A stretch of 64,000 nt of DNA from Ecdyonurus torrentis (lineage: Eukaryota; Arthropoda; Insecta; Ephemeroptera; Heptageniidae), in NCBI GenBank assembly GCA_949318235.1, contig OX439137.1, forward strand, positions 23,120,518 to 23,184,517, read 5' to 3'. The position numbers and the translations under genes were made by a program. A model generated the notes under the pieces. The model was not told where the DNA came from and made no database searches. It was given only the letters and a program-made list of their open reading frames with translations. How positions within the stretch are numbered: position 1 is the first letter of the stretch; every line of letters begins with the position of its first letter. Positions 14,755 through 25,470 of the stretch are shown here, one piece after another.

Positions 14755-17396
14755 GCTGTCTATCCTGTCCCTTCTTCCCCCTCTTTAAGTTAAACTATAA
14801 AATACGTGCTAACTGAACATTTCATAAAATTGAGAGTTAACTCTTTGATCTTAACAAAAGAAACATAACCGTACCCTGATTGAATGAGGAGTGGAAACTT
14901 ACTATAATAAACTATGCTTCATAGCAAGATGTACCTATACATAGAAGGTGGTATAAGAGCCCTAGATAACGCAAGAACAATTTGCAACCAAGGTTAACTG
15001 GACACAAAATGTGTATGGATTCCCATGAGTTTTCCAGTAACCTCATGGGTATTAGCTTCTCTTCTGTATAGCCCATGAAAGATTGTACAATTACAATATT
15101 ATTATAATAATTTGCCCTTTTACTTTCATCAGAACTCGGTTTCCTTCGTAAAACTTCAAATTTTGACATACGTCATAGAAGGTGACTGTAAACAGAATCA
15201 CAGTGGTCTCTCAGGTACAATGCATTATGTACCTGAAAGAGGAGGAGGGATACAAAATTTCCCCTCTTTTGGCGCTAAATTTCTCCTCTTGTTTTGATTC
15301 ACCTTCTGTGACGTTTCATCCCTGCTGCTACCTAGGCAAACTACACCACCTTCTATATACGTATAATATATACATCTTGGCTTCATAGTATCTTTTGTTT
15401 CTACTGTGAATAATAAATAATAACATGTAATCCAAATAAATCTGGCCTACTATGCTTTAATAACTTCTACATAACTATATTTATATTTGTATGTACACAC
15501 GATTATGATAATACCATTCGAATTTGATCCAGGGCATAGCAAATACATTGCATCAACAGCTCATTGGTTATTTTAAATATCAGATACTGTACAAATATTT
15601 TATTTGTTGCTGTTTATGCACTGTTTACAAATCATGAAAACTTTTTTTTTAAATGTTCTATTGCTATTTTTCTGTAGAATACACAGAAATGTAGTTTTAT
15701 ATTAGTATTGAGTGCTTGCAACTTGCAACAAAGAGAGAGTGAGAGATTTGTTGTGGTGGTGGAGCAGTGAATGCATCCAATGCAAGTAGCAACTGCCATC
15801 CCAGCATGCTGGATGAGCATGTGCGGCACAACACTTACGTGAAGACAGATACAATATTTGTATCCGATGTATGAAATAACCTATAACCTGCTTATGCAAT
15901 GTTGCAAGTTGGTCCCAATTGGCCCTCGATTAAATTTGAATGGTAGAATATTTTATGATGATTATATTATGTACAGTACACCTCTATGCATCCTAAGTAA
16001 TGGAGGGCAAATTGTAAAGCATGGAGATCTATTTATGCATTTTTTTTTTTTAATATATAACCAATGGACTTGGGTGACTGCTATAAATTCATACTATACC
16101 CTTGCCTTGGCCATATATTTAACGTCAGAGAGAATGCCGCTTTCTTCAGAAAATTGTCAAAATGTCATCTCAAGTGACAGCAGTGGTCCAAAATGTATAC
16201 ATATCGGGCAGCTGCAGTGAATAAAGCTGCACTTGAGATGACAGTTTGACCATTTTCTTACAAATAGGGATTCATTCTGGTGTTAAATACATGGCCGAGG
16301 TAATTACATAGCTACTTAAAAGGGCTATGTAAATGTAAAACACTGGCATTGAATAGTTAGGCTACATATTCATCACCCCTATCAGGCAAAAATACAGTTT
16401 TATTGCAATATATTTTCTTTTATAGGGTTGTAAACTCTGAATGTTGTGAAAATGCAAAATACACAATTACAAAGTCTACAAAATGAAAGATTTAAACTGC
16501 ATATTTGTGAATTTCTGCTGGTGACTTACATGTTACCCTCCTCCCCCTTATTTTATTATTTAACCTGTTCACGATGGAGTTTTTTGTTTACCCCATAACG
16601 TTCAGCACATAATCTGACGTGCTCCTTCGTGAACGGGTTAATTAACCGTCAATTTAACATAGTTTTATAAAATTTATTTATTTTCAGGAATAGTACACAA
16701 AAGAAGCCGAGATCTCGTTGGGTGCTTACTCTTTGGTAAATACAACGTTGCATGTCCCAGAGAAGATAAACCAGGTGATCTAGGACAAGATTTGGATGAA
16801 ACATTTGGTGCTTGGCTAGGATCAAGAGTTCATCTAGGTCAAGAAATTACATTTGAGGTCAGCGTAGTTGATCTTGTGTCAAAATTACCATACATCAGAG
16901 GAACTATACTTGAACTTGGAGTGTAAGTGATTTTGTTAGTTTCATTTGAATATTGTAATTACAGTGGTATCCTCATGAGACATACGGTACTTTCAGGAGA
17001 CATATGTTCACTTGACATACACAATTAAGGCCCTAGCTTGGTCTATCGGTATCTATCAGTTTTCTGTGATACACAGTACACTTTCTCAAGTGAAAGGTGT
17101 AAAGTTGAGTAACCATCAATATTTATTGACGGACGGCATCGATAAACGTCAAATTCATGTGCTACAGGCTTCTCGGCTGAGAGAGTTCTGGCTCCTAGCA
17201 TTTGCCCCCCCCCCCCCCCCCCCCCTCATAGCAGTTTTTTTTCCTCCTAATATGTTTGGGTCACATTATGGCCCCCTTTACCATAATTGCCAACTGGCCT
17301 CGGAGGACCCCATCGGAGTCTGACCATATGGACATCAGTGATCAAGTTCTTAAGTTATTAGTTTCTAGTTCGAGTTGCTAATTTAGCAAAATTGTC

Positions 17397-17433
<37 letters not shown>

Positions 17434-20400
17434 TGTTTCAAGATTTAGCATACATAGTTTTTTTCATACAGAGTTTTCTGTATGAAATCTTAAATATAGT
17501 TGTTATTTGTGAGTATTAATTGTCATTAATGATAAAGAAAAGGATAGAAAAACCAGCAAGGGCCTTACCACAGTAGAAGTTCTATGGAGAGGTCGAGGTC
17601 TTGCATGGCACAGTATAATGTTATAAAAGTTTCTTTATAACTTGAGAGCTTTCGTCATATGATAATGACATTATCAATCAAAAGAGAAAATTACTTGAGC
17701 ACATCACTGAGCAGTGTCTTGTCTTGTACTGCCGTGTTATGCTCTTGCTGGTTTGGAGTTGGTGGAGAGGGGTGGGGGTGGAGTAGGGAATCTGGGAAGG
17801 AGTGTGAATGAGTGAGGGAAGGAGTGAGTGAGGGAAAGGGAAAAGGTGGGGAGGGGAGCGGGAATAGGGTATATTTTTGAAATATGTTAGCGAATATTAA
17901 GTCCAGGCAGCCCTTGGGCTTTTCTGGATCTTAATATATGTTGATATGCTAATTCATATTGTCGTAATGTCGCATAGTTGGCTGGGCCCGGAATAGTGCG
18001 AAGTATTGTTGATTTATAACATAATTGGAAATTTGATATGCCATGAGAGGCCGCATGTTCAGCCACAGGTTTTTCCATCTCATTGTTTTTTACGGATTGT
18101 CTGTGGCCATTCATGCGGTCTCTCGCTTTTTGTGTGGTTAATGACAATCAATCTATCCGACCCTTCATCACAACGTATCACCCCAAATTAGAAAAAGAAA
18201 TCAGACAGATGTTACAATATGCACACCCCATTCTAGCCACCACCGAAACAAACCTACTGTTACCAAAAATACCACCAATAGCATTCCGTCAACCACCAAA
18301 TATTAAAGCAATCTTATCCCATACTGATCCCACACCAAAACCTAAGCCCCTACCTAGTGGATCTTTCCCCTGTCAAAACAACGGCAAACAGAGCAACAGA
18401 GGAAGGAGATGCGATACATGCATCACTCAAATCCCCAGCAAAACGTTTACAAGTCCCGTCACCAACCTTACATACCCTATCCACGGCCACAATACATGCA
18501 CATCAGAAAACGTAATCTACAAACTTGAATGTACCCAACATACCACCAACCCCACCACAGGCCAACAGGAAAAATGTCAAGCATTTTACATAGGCTTAAC
18601 CACACAAAAAGCGAGAGACCGCATGAATGGCCACAGACAATCCGTAAAAAACAATGAGATGGAAAAACCTGTGGCTGAACATGCGGCCTCTCATGGCATA
18701 TCAAATTTCCAATTATGTTATAAATCAACAATACTTCGCACTATTCCGGGCCCAGCCAACTATGCGACATTACGACAATATGAATTAGCATATCAACATA
18801 TATTAAGATCCAGAAAAGCCCAAGGGCTGCCTGGACTTAATATTCGCTAACATATTTCAAAAATATACCCTATTCCCGCTCCCCTCCCCACCTTTTCCCT
18901 TTCCCTCACTCACTCCTTCCCTCACTCATTCACACTCCTTCCCAGATTCCCTACTCCACCCCCACCCCTCTCCACCAACTCCAAACCAGCAAGAGCATAA
19001 CACGGCAGTACAAGACAAGACACTGCTCAGTGATGTGCTCAAGTAATTTTCTCTTTTGATTGATAATGTCATTATCATATGACGAAAGCTCTCAAGTTAT
19101 AAAGAAACTTTTATAACATTATACTGTGCCATGCAAGACCTCGACCTCTCCATAGAACTTCTACTGTGGTAAGGCCCTTGCTGGTTTTTCTATCCTTTTC
19201 TTTATCATTGATCCTAACCGCGATGGTTTTTTCCTTAAATTGATATTAATTGTCATTGTAATTTTTCAGTTGGGAGGAGAGTAACCAGTCTTTTGAAGCT
19301 GAAGAAGAGGAAGACAGTGGTATAGGAGTAGCTCGAGATAGTGAATCTTCCGACATGCCTAGTAAAGTAAAATCAAATACTGCAAAACAAGAAAAGAAGA
19401 CAAAAGAAAAGGAATCGGAGAAAAAAACTAAACTTGAAGAGAAGATGAAGAAAAAGAAAGTAGAAATAGAAAGTTCTGATACAGATAGTGATATGGAAAA
19501 TTTTGTAGAGTCTAAGAATAAAAAGAAAGTTGTTACAAATAAACATTTACAAATATCACAATCTGCTGTTAATTTTGAAGAATCTTTAGTTTCTCATTCA
19601 ACACCTAAAAATAAAAGTTCAAATGATAAAGAAAAGGAGTCCAAGAAATCTTCTCCTGTTAAATTTGATACTAAAGCTCAGTCATCAGATAGTGACAGTT
19701 CTGAAGAAGTAGAAAAACCTACCAAACCAGTTAAAGAAAAACGTAAATCAAAGAAAAAATCACCACCTCCACCACCTGTTCAAAAATCAAGTTCCGATTC
19801 CTCTGAAAGTTCTGACGAGAAATCAAAACCACCTCCTAAAGAGACCTCGCCTGTTAAACAACAAACTAAGAAAGAATCTAGTTCAGACAGCTCATCAGAC
19901 GATGAAGAAAAACCTAAATCTCCTGTTAAACCTTCATCTCCCGTTAAGGCTGTGTCACCTGTTAAATCTAAGTCTCCCATTAAATCTGTATCACCTGTTA
20001 AACAAAAGAGTCAACAATCAGAGAGTGATTCGGTTAGTTCTGATGAAATTAAATCAAGTCCTGCTAAGGTACCTACAAAATCATCACAGAACAACGATGA
20101 TTCTAATTCTGAACCAGAGTTTGTTGCATCAGTAACACAAGTAAATCCAAAACCACAAATTCAAATAACTAAAAATTGTTCCTCAGATGAAGATAGCACT
20201 AAAGCAAGTTCATCTGTAAAATCTTCATTTAAAATACCTGAAATACCCTCAAGAAAAAGAAGTGAATCTGAAAGTTCAACAAGTTCAAATAAGAAAAATA
20301 ATAAAAAGAAAATTAAAGAATCAAGTACAGATAGTTCTAGTAAAAAGAAAATAAGCAATAAAAAATTATCCAATATGTCAGCAAGTGAATATATGAATGT

Positions 20401-21613
20401 TATTTTATCACAAAATAAACCTGATATGACAGCAGAAGAATTGATTAAACAACTTATAGCTGCTCCTAAACCTGAAATTAATACAACATCAAGAAAGAAA
20501 AAGTTGACGAAGAAGAGAGTTAAATCAATTTCTTCAACTCATGTTGTGACGTCTTCTGAAAGTGAGACGGAAGAACTGGTACACAAATCACCTGTAAAAC
20601 CACCTACAACACAACCTAAGAAATCTGAAGATTTTAGCGACATTACTAAGAAATTACTTGCTCAAGCTACAAGTAAATTCTCTAGTAATGATAGTAGCTC
20701 AGATACCAAGAAAGCTAAAAAAACAAAAAAGCCACAAGAAAATTTAGCTAAAAAGTTACTATCACAAGCTACAGAAACAATGAAAAGGGAATCTGAAAGT
20801 CAAAGCAAGAAAAAGAAAACTGTTACTATAAAGGAAGTACATTTTGAAAAAGAGGATAATAAAGATTTAGCAGCAAAATTATTACAAGATATGTCGGATA
20901 AGATTAAGAAAAAGCCTAAAAAAGATAAAAGTAAGAAAGAGAAGCTAGAAAGTGTTGAAAAAGAAACAAAGGTAAAGAAAGATGAAGAAGTTACTCTAGA
21001 TGTATCTAAGCTCTTGTCAGAGGCTACTCAAAAGTTATCCGAGGGAAAATCTAAGAAGAAAAAGAAAGAAAAGTTGACCAGTGAAGAAGCAGGTGACGTT
21101 AGCATAACTACAGCACTGTTGTCTGAAGCTACCCAACAAATGTCCCCTAAAAAAAAGTCAAAGAAAAAAGACAAAGCTGATTCAGATTCAAAGTTACCAT
21201 CAGTAGCAGCAATTCAAGAAACTGCAACAGAGGAGAAAACTAAGAAAAAGAAGAAGAAGAAAGACAAGGAGGAAGTAGAAAAAGAAATCGTACCAGAGAA
21301 ATCAAAGAAATCAAAATCTGGCAAAGAAAAAGTAGAAAAACAAGCAGTTGAAATTTCTTCTGATTTAGCTGCCATCTCACAAATGCTCTTAGCCAAAATG
21401 TCAAAAGATTTAGAAAGCAAAGAAACTGAAAAGTCAGAAGAAAAACCTGCTAAGAAAAGTAAGAAAAATAAAATTGTCACTGATGAAACTGAAACTGAAA
21501 ATAATTTAGAAAAAGAAAAGAAAGAGAAAAAAGAAAAGAAGAGAAAGGCTTCGGAAAGTGATGGTGATGGTGAGAAGAAGAAAAAGTCCAAGAAAAGTAA
21601 GAAAGAAAAGTAA
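12821..21613 (+). CDS. POLR1F: DNA-directed RNA polymerase I subunit RPA43, four exons
   Basis: RPA43 forms the Pol I stalk with RPA14 and helps recruit RRN3/TIF-IA for rRNA transcription in the nucleolus. Joined exons 12821-13017, 14356-14498, 16688-16922 and 19270-21613 give 2919 nt, 972 residues plus stop, with all phases matching. Residues 1-112 resemble the Rpb7-N-like domain (GVREALTDLLGSYDSELEG then ILAYRKTKVLGSL aligns with the family pattern around Y-S-E and I-A-Y). Residues 113-192 are the OB-fold part. From about 192 the protein is a charged Lys/Ser/Glu tail about 780 residues long; the human protein is about 340 in total. The start ATG is the first in the frame. The name rests on the N-terminal third; the tail is unusual and could be a lineage-specific extension. 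Confidence 0.85.
13592..13865. mobile_element. MITE in POLR1F intron 1
   Basis: Inverted ends TAGGGTGCGTACCGTAT and ATACGGAACGCACCCCTA. The internal sequence is GC-rich and repeats the motif TACGGTACG several times. The TAGGG-type end hints at hAT, but no clean target duplication was found. Confidence 0.65.
13985..14142. mobile_element. Palindromic MITE in POLR1F intron 1
   Basis: Arms of about 70 bp, starting AATATTGTGCCAAATTAGT, pair with the right arm ending ACTAATTTGGCACAATATT. The centre includes an inner inverted pair around AAACCCTTTAAACC. Confidence 0.75.
14356..14498 (+). CDS. POLR1F: POLR1F exon 2
   Basis: Acceptor TTTCAG at 14350-14355; donor GTAAAC at 14499. One base completes Glu66, then 47 codons from LEGIILAYRKTKVLGS to VVGSTLK, then one base of the next codon. 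Confidence 0.85.
14659..14750. repeat. (CT)n microsatellite
   Basis: About 90 bp of CT units with a few CTGT interruptions, in POLR1F intron 2. Confidence 0.95.
14925..15379. mobile_element. MITE family M1 (copy 1) in POLR1F intron 2
   Basis: Ends CAAGATGTA and TACATCTTG, followed inward by AGAAGGTGGT and its complement. A perfect 9-bp duplication GCTTCATAG flanks it (14916-14924 and 15380-15388), which suggests a Mutator-like or related mechanism. A shorter copy is at 55936-56219 and an inner fragment at 56690-56830. The antisense 85-codon frame here is shared repeat sequence, not a gene. Confidence 0.8.
16150..16256. mobile_element. Short inverted repeat, probable MITE
   Basis: AAAATTGTCAAAATGTCATC pairs imperfectly with the segment ending GATGACAGTTTGACCATTTT. 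In POLR1F intron 2. Confidence 0.5.
16564..16637. mobile_element. Tiny TTAA-flanked MITE
   Basis: Only 74 bp, with ends CCTGTTCACGATGGAG and CTCCTTCGTGAACGGG and TTAA on both sides (16560-16563 and 16638-16641). Fits piggyBac-type target choice. Confidence 0.65.
16688..16922 (+). CDS. POLR1F: POLR1F exon 3
   Basis: Acceptor TTTTCAG at 16681-16687; donor GTAAGT at 16923. Encodes GIVHKRSRDLVGCLLFGKYN through YIRGTILELG, the OB-fold region (family pattern with a conserved G-x-V near its start and I-x-G near its end). Two bases carry over, and Val-Trp is completed by exon 4. Confidence 0.85.
17200..17430. repeat. Homopolymer tracts in POLR1F intron 3
   Basis: Poly(C) at about 17206-17225 and poly(T) at about 17398-17430. 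The 103-codon frame that crosses the poly(C) has no other support. Confidence 0.8.
17528..19243 (+). mobile_element. Inverted-repeat Penelope-like element with GIY-YIG ORF
   Basis: Two 614-bp arms (17528-18141 and 18596-19209) are collinear inverted copies with no indel; the arms pair so that coordinates always sum to 36737, and every stretch I compared is identical. A 454-bp unique core lies between them, and a 34-bp tail (19210-19243) follows the right arm. A perfect 14-bp target duplication TATTAATTGTCATT sits at 17514-17527 and 19244-19257. The right arm plus core encodes the C-terminal linker and GIY-YIG region of a Penelope-like protein; no reverse transcriptase is present. High arm identity suggests a recent insertion. 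It lies in intron 3 of POLR1F, ending 26 bp before exon 4. Confidence 0.88.
18083..18850 (+). CDS. Truncated Penelope-like protein with GIY-YIG nuclease domain
   Basis: Open frame of up to 255 codons. The first 20 or so codons read antisense through the left arm and are probably not native; the meaningful part starts near 18147 (DNQSIRPFITTYHPKLE). A CDTC motif with a later C-T-S-E-N-V-I-Y-K-L-E-C form is the usual Penelope linker before GIY-YIG. The nuclease core follows: FYIGLTTQKARDRMNGHRQS, then EHAASHGI. In the family this nuclease nicks DNA for target-primed insertion. The N-terminal telomerase-like reverse transcriptase is missing, so the copy cannot move by itself. Confidence 0.75.
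   Translation: MFFTDCLWPFMRSLAFCVVNDNQSIRPFITTYHPKLEKEIRQMLQYAHPILATTETNLLLPKIPPIAFRQPPNIKAILSHTDPTPKPKPLPSGSFPCQNNGKQSNRGRRCDTCITQIPSKTFTSPVTNLTYPIHGHNTCTSENVIYKLECTQHTTNPTTGQQEKCQAFYIGLTTQKARDRMNGHRQSVKNNEMEKPVAEHAASHGISNFQLCYKSTILRTIPGPANYATLRQYELAYQHILRSRKAQGLPGLNIR
19270..21613 (+). CDS. POLR1F: POLR1F exon 4, long Lys/Ser tail
   Basis: The acceptor TTTTTCAG ends at 19269, directly after the Penelope target duplication. The frame starts WEESNQSFEAEEEEDSG and runs 781 codons to TAA at 21611. Acidic-serine clusters (SSDSSDDEE) alternate with Lys/Pro segments. Around residues 407-440 SPVK/SPIK units repeat, and from about 647 to 900 six degenerate units share a core like LAKKLLSQAT (near 647, 682, 722, 768, 803 and 890). 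The end is KKKKSKKSKKEK. This layout recalls Nopp140-type nucleolar proteins. I see no frameshift or stop despite the biased sequence, which supports selection on the protein. Confidence 0.85.
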
Positions 21614-21679
21614 TATTTGTAAATACTTTTTCACTATTTTTTATGTCCTTACTAGATATACTAGATCTTAAAGGAATCC

Positions 21680-21684
21680 TGTAC

Positions 21685-21725
<41 letters not shown>

Positions 21726-22330
21726 TTGCTGAATTAGAAAACGGGACATTTCCACATTCACATATTATGTCTCTTCACCCTTGAACTGTAAATTTAAGTG
21801 TAAGAAATTTTAAATTAGACAACCTTCCTTACAATTTCTATATTATAGTCCTGGATTTTGTGGTATCATGAATTCCAAAAGTTGCCTACTTCACATTTTT
21901 TTTAACACTAGTTTGTGAGGGTATAAAAGGGTAAAGGAACATAATAGATGTATGTATGATAGTACTATCTTATGATTTATCTATTTGGTTACAGGATCCC
22001 ATGAATATGTGTGTATTCTTGTATAATAAGAGCCAAGTAAAATGAAGTTTTGTATGATGCTCACTCAGGACTAAAGCTTAAATATATCCATGTTAAACTT
22101 TTCAGTTCTGTATAAATACAGTTATCTGATTTCTCAGAGTTGAGTGATTACTGTATTTATTTATTTATTATTATTACTTTTTGATAAAGCCACTTGTTGG
22201 ACTTCTTTGTATGTGACACAAAATATGGCCTTAATTCTTGGGAGTTAAAATATCAGGAAATTAGCAAAGGCTTGAGATGCTTGCCTTTCAAATAAAATAT
22301 TTCTCTATAATTAAATGTGCTAAATTTGTT
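21680..22330. other. POLR1F 3' UTR and flank
   Basis: A poly(A) tract at 21689-21720 sits soon after the stop. Further AT-rich sequence follows with AATAAAATA at about 22291. No other gene seen. Confidence 0.4.
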
Positions 22331-22335
22331 ATTAA

Positions 22336-22643
22336 AGGCATAGAACACCTTGAACAAAAAAGTTGTGTAATATCCTAACAAACCTGAAAATCAACGTTGA
22401 TTTGGCGGGAGTCATTGATTTCTAATTTATTTTCCATTCACAAAATGTCACTGACGTTGCAGCTCGCCCGGTTTACACTCGCATAAAACAAGCGACCTGT
22501 AATGTCAGTGACCGCCAGCGGCATTTTGTGAGTGGAAAATAAATTAGAAATTAATGACTCCGGCCCACTCCGGCCAAATCAAAGTTGACTTTCAGGTTTG
22601 TTAGGATATTACACAACTTTTTTGTTCAAGGTGTTCTACGCAT
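22336..22643. mobile_element. TTAA-flanked MITE, family P1 (copy 1)
   Basis: Flanked by TTAA (22332-22335 and 22644-22647). The ends AGGCATAGAACACCTTGAAC and complement extend as arms of about 130 bp through AATCAACGTTGATTTGGC and CTAATTTATTTTCC. The centre is GC-rich with ACTGACGT-type motifs. TTAA is the piggyBac target. Other P1 copies: 35090-35397 (complete) and 4175, 23012 and 51752 (partial). Confidence 0.85.
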
Positions 22644-22923
22644 TTAAATATTTTCTGTCTGAAATATTATGCAGGACACACAAAAGACAATAAATTTATA
22701 TTTTACTATAGAATTTTTAAGGTAATGTATTGAAAATATGTTAAAAATTAACAACTGTACTGTTTTATTGAACTGTAATAGTTTAAATGGTAGTATTATT
22801 TGTAAAGGAATATTTTAATGTTTATTGATTGCTGATAAAATGTTTGCATACTTTAACTAAATAGTTAAATTATGGGTAAAAATTTGACTTTGGGATATAA
22901 TTGATAAATGAAGATTAGTTAGG

Positions 22924-23274
22924 GTAGAGTACAATTGGAGAAATTTAGGAAAGGGTTGAGCTGTAGCTTAAAGGGTGAAAAAGAATAAATTCTAACCCAG
23001 ACTAAAACCAGGCCTTGAACAACAAAGTTGTGTAATATTCTGACAAACCTTAAAATCAACGTTGATTTGGCCGGAGTCATTTATTTCTAATTTATTTTCC
23101 CATAAAATGGTGTGAGCAAGCACTGACGTCACAGCTCGCCTGGTCCACACTTGCGTAAAATAAGCGAACTGTGACATCATTGCCCGCTCACTCTGAATGG
23201 AAAATAAATTAGAAATCAGCTACATCATAGCTCCTTTACCCCAATTTTCTCCAACTATGTGACTCCTACTGTAC
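22924..23274. mobile_element. MITE split by a P1 insertion
   Basis: Outer arms GGTAGAGTACAATTGGAGAA at the left and TCTCCAACTATGTGACTCCT with TGTACC at the right are imperfect inverted repeats. A related element at 58920-59140 shares the ACAATTGGAG/ATTGAGGAAA and TAGCT motifs. The P1 relic at 23012-23219 sits inside. Confidence 0.55.
23012..23219. mobile_element. Family P1 MITE, partial and nested
   Basis: CCTTGAACAACAAAGTTGTG begins a left arm (outer 12 bases missing) that reads through AATCAACGTTGATTTGGCCG. The right arm stops after AATAAATTAGAAATCA, so its outer portion is lost. Confidence 0.7.
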
Positions 23275-23314
23275 CTTAAATTCAATGATATTTAATATAT
23301 TTAATGAAAATTTT

Positions 23315-23420
23315 GAAAGAAAGAGCCTTGCTGGTTTCTCCTATCTTTTTCTTTCAAATTTATCATATCTAAATAAAATTGCAATGATATATTTTATATA
23401 TGTTTTATTAATATCATTAA
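23315..23420. mobile_element. Right-end fragment of a Penelope-like short copy
   Basis: GAGCCTTGCTGGTTTCTCC followed by TATCTTTTTCTTTCA matches the outer right arm of the elements at 1130 and 17528. No left partner nearby. Confidence 0.5.
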
Positions 23421-24034
23421 ATTATATTTAAATTGTGTAATATATACATACATTATCAAAATGTATATTGTGTTAATCAAGAGTGTGTTTTGTAGTTAAA
23501 CTTTTTGAGAATTTTTATAATCAAATTATTTTGAACAAACAAAGTTAGGCCTCTTTCATAAAGTTGACCTCAAAGAAAATTCCGGAAAAAAAAAGAAGAC
23601 AAGAAAGAAAAAAAAGAAAGAAAGTGCAGAAATAAGCGCTTTATTGTTATACCCTGTTCCGCTAACTGAACCATTAACCAACTTCTGGTTACCTGTTAAA
23701 CTCTGGAAAAGCCTTTCCTTCTATAATATATAGCAACTATAGCCTAATGATAATTGCTATAGCTAGTGAGACTTTTTTTTTTTTTTTTTTAAGTATCCTA
23801 CATGACACTTAACTAAACTTTGAGCTCTTTTCTTTTCAAAGCGGCATCTCTTTTTATGTTAAACTTTATGAAAAAGGCCAGTACATATGGTTACATTAAT
23901 TAAATCAATGCATTAATTTTGTCTTAAGCGCAGGGTTAATATAAGTTTCTATAAGTTGCATCACTTATGGGAACTCTAGTTTTCTGTAAGTATAATTAAT
24001 TGTTGCTATTTTAAAACTTTATTCAATGTTGAGT

Positions 24035-24375
24035 AAAAGAAAAGAATGGAAGAAAGCCAGCAAGGGTCTTACCATAGTGAAGTAGTAGTGGTAGTATTCC
24101 CATAGTTTGGAATGATATTCATTCATATGGTGTCAGAGTCCGTCAGGACTGACAAAAGCATAACACACTCCACTTCTCTTGAGTCTAGTGCAAGCTATCT
24201 AATATTATTATATTGTATTATCCAATTACCTTACATTACTTTTTTTTTTTTTTTTTTTTAATGTGTTAGCTGTGGTAGAGACTCTCTTCACTATGGTAAG
24301 GCAATTGATGTTTGGCCCCTACCCTTTTCTTTTAATTCATCATACCTTACTGTATTGGTTTATTTTCCTTATATA
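24035..24375 (+). mobile_element. Short Penelope-like inverted copy
   Basis: Left arm GCCAGCAAGGGTCTTACCAT; right arm CACTATGGTAAGGCAATTGA followed by CCCTACCCTTTTCTTTTA and a tail like that of the 17528 element (ends GGTTTATTTTCCTT). The centre holds GACTGACAAAAGCATAACAC and an inverted partner. Confidence 0.65.
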
Positions 24376-24395
24376 CTGTTAGTATCTTCATTTAA

Positions 24396-24720
24396 GGGAG
24401 TAGGGTACCGACGTCGGCCATTAGACTCAAACTTTTCTCGTCAAAAAAATCTTCAGCTTGAGACAATTTCAAATATATAAAAATTTTGGGGGTTCACCGT
24501 GCAAATTAATTTTAATTTTATATGATTTTTTGACATTTTTAGCCCATAAGACCCAATGTTAATTTCAATATTTTTTTCTTCTTCTTCTTTTTTTTTTTTT
24601 TTTTTTGGGACTGTCAAACATCATGAAATTTTTATCACAGCTAGGTGTGACCCTTGTGACACCAACTTTAGACCCAAAACGCTTCTAGTTTTTGAGATAT
24701 AAGGTTGGTACCCTACTCCC
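24396..24720. mobile_element. TTAA-flanked MITE, family P2
   Basis: TTAA at 24392-24395 and 24721-24724. Ends GGGAGTAGGGTACCGACGTC and, at the right, GTTGGTACCCTACTCCC. The interior is not palindromic. A diverged relative may lie at 37970-38290. Confidence 0.75.
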
Positions 24721-24724
24721 TTAA

Positions 24725-25260
24725 TGTTTGATTTAACTTTTTAATATTAGCAATCTTACCAGCTATTAAATTGTAAAAATAATGTTTAAGGTGCATTCCC
24801 CTTTTTTTTTTTGAATATGAATTAAATAAGTTGCACAATGCAATATGAGCTGATTTATTTTTTATTTAGTTGAAAATTGAATAAATGGTGACAAAATACT
24901 AAAATGATAATGAAATAAATTTCATAAAGAAAGTGTTTGCGTAGGTTAATTTTAGTTCACTGATAATTTTTCATTTACATAATTTGAAAAATCAGGGACT
25001 TTTAAGTAGCAATATGAATATGTTTTAATATTATTTACACAAATATTTGAATGTAAAGTTTAAAGCACTTATTTTATAGATGCTAAAAAAATGTAACACA
25101 TTTGTCTTGTACTTTATTATGGTAAATAAAAATCAACGTTATTTTCAATGGAATCTAAAAATCTTGTTTGTTATGTTCTTTCTATACAACATGATGCAAC
25201 AAAAGTAGTCCTTTTTAAGTGAAATAATTATTACTGGACAATATTTAGTATTCTCATTAT
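24725..25260. other. AT-rich non-coding DNA
   Basis: No gene or mobile element recognised. Confidence 0.5.
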
Positions 25261-25377
25261 TTATTTAATTAAGACCTACACATGTGCACATGTACACTGC
25301 TCTGGAAAGCCAAAACTTAACATCACATACGCATTTGCTTTGTGTTGTAAAGAAAAAGGCTAAAATGTTAGTTTGAG

Positions 25378-25470
25378 TTAAGTGCTTTGTTGCCTGCTTG
25401 CAAAATACCACCACAGTTTTTGCTTCATTTTGTGCTCGTGTTTTGCAAGCTTGCAACAAAGCACCTATTT
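25378..25470. repeat. Inverted repeat around AAGTGCTTTGTTGC
   Basis: AAGTGCTTTGTTGCCTGCTT pairs with AAGCTTGCAACAAAGCACC about 70 bp away. The flanks repeat the AAGTGCTTT/ACAAAGT motif at about 25495 and 25638, so it is probably part of a larger decayed element. Confidence 0.5.

Noticed and set aside
15858..16220. 120-codon plus frame in POLR1F intron 2
   Set aside because: No family pattern, crosses a poly(T) tract and runs into an inverted repeat.
17887..18147. 86-codon minus-strand frame identical to the GIY-YIG C-terminus
   Set aside because: It is the left arm of the inverted-repeat Penelope-like element, not a separate gene.
21214..21591. 125-codon minus frame rich in Phe and Ser
   Set aside because: Antisense shadow of the Lys/Ser-rich POLR1F tail.
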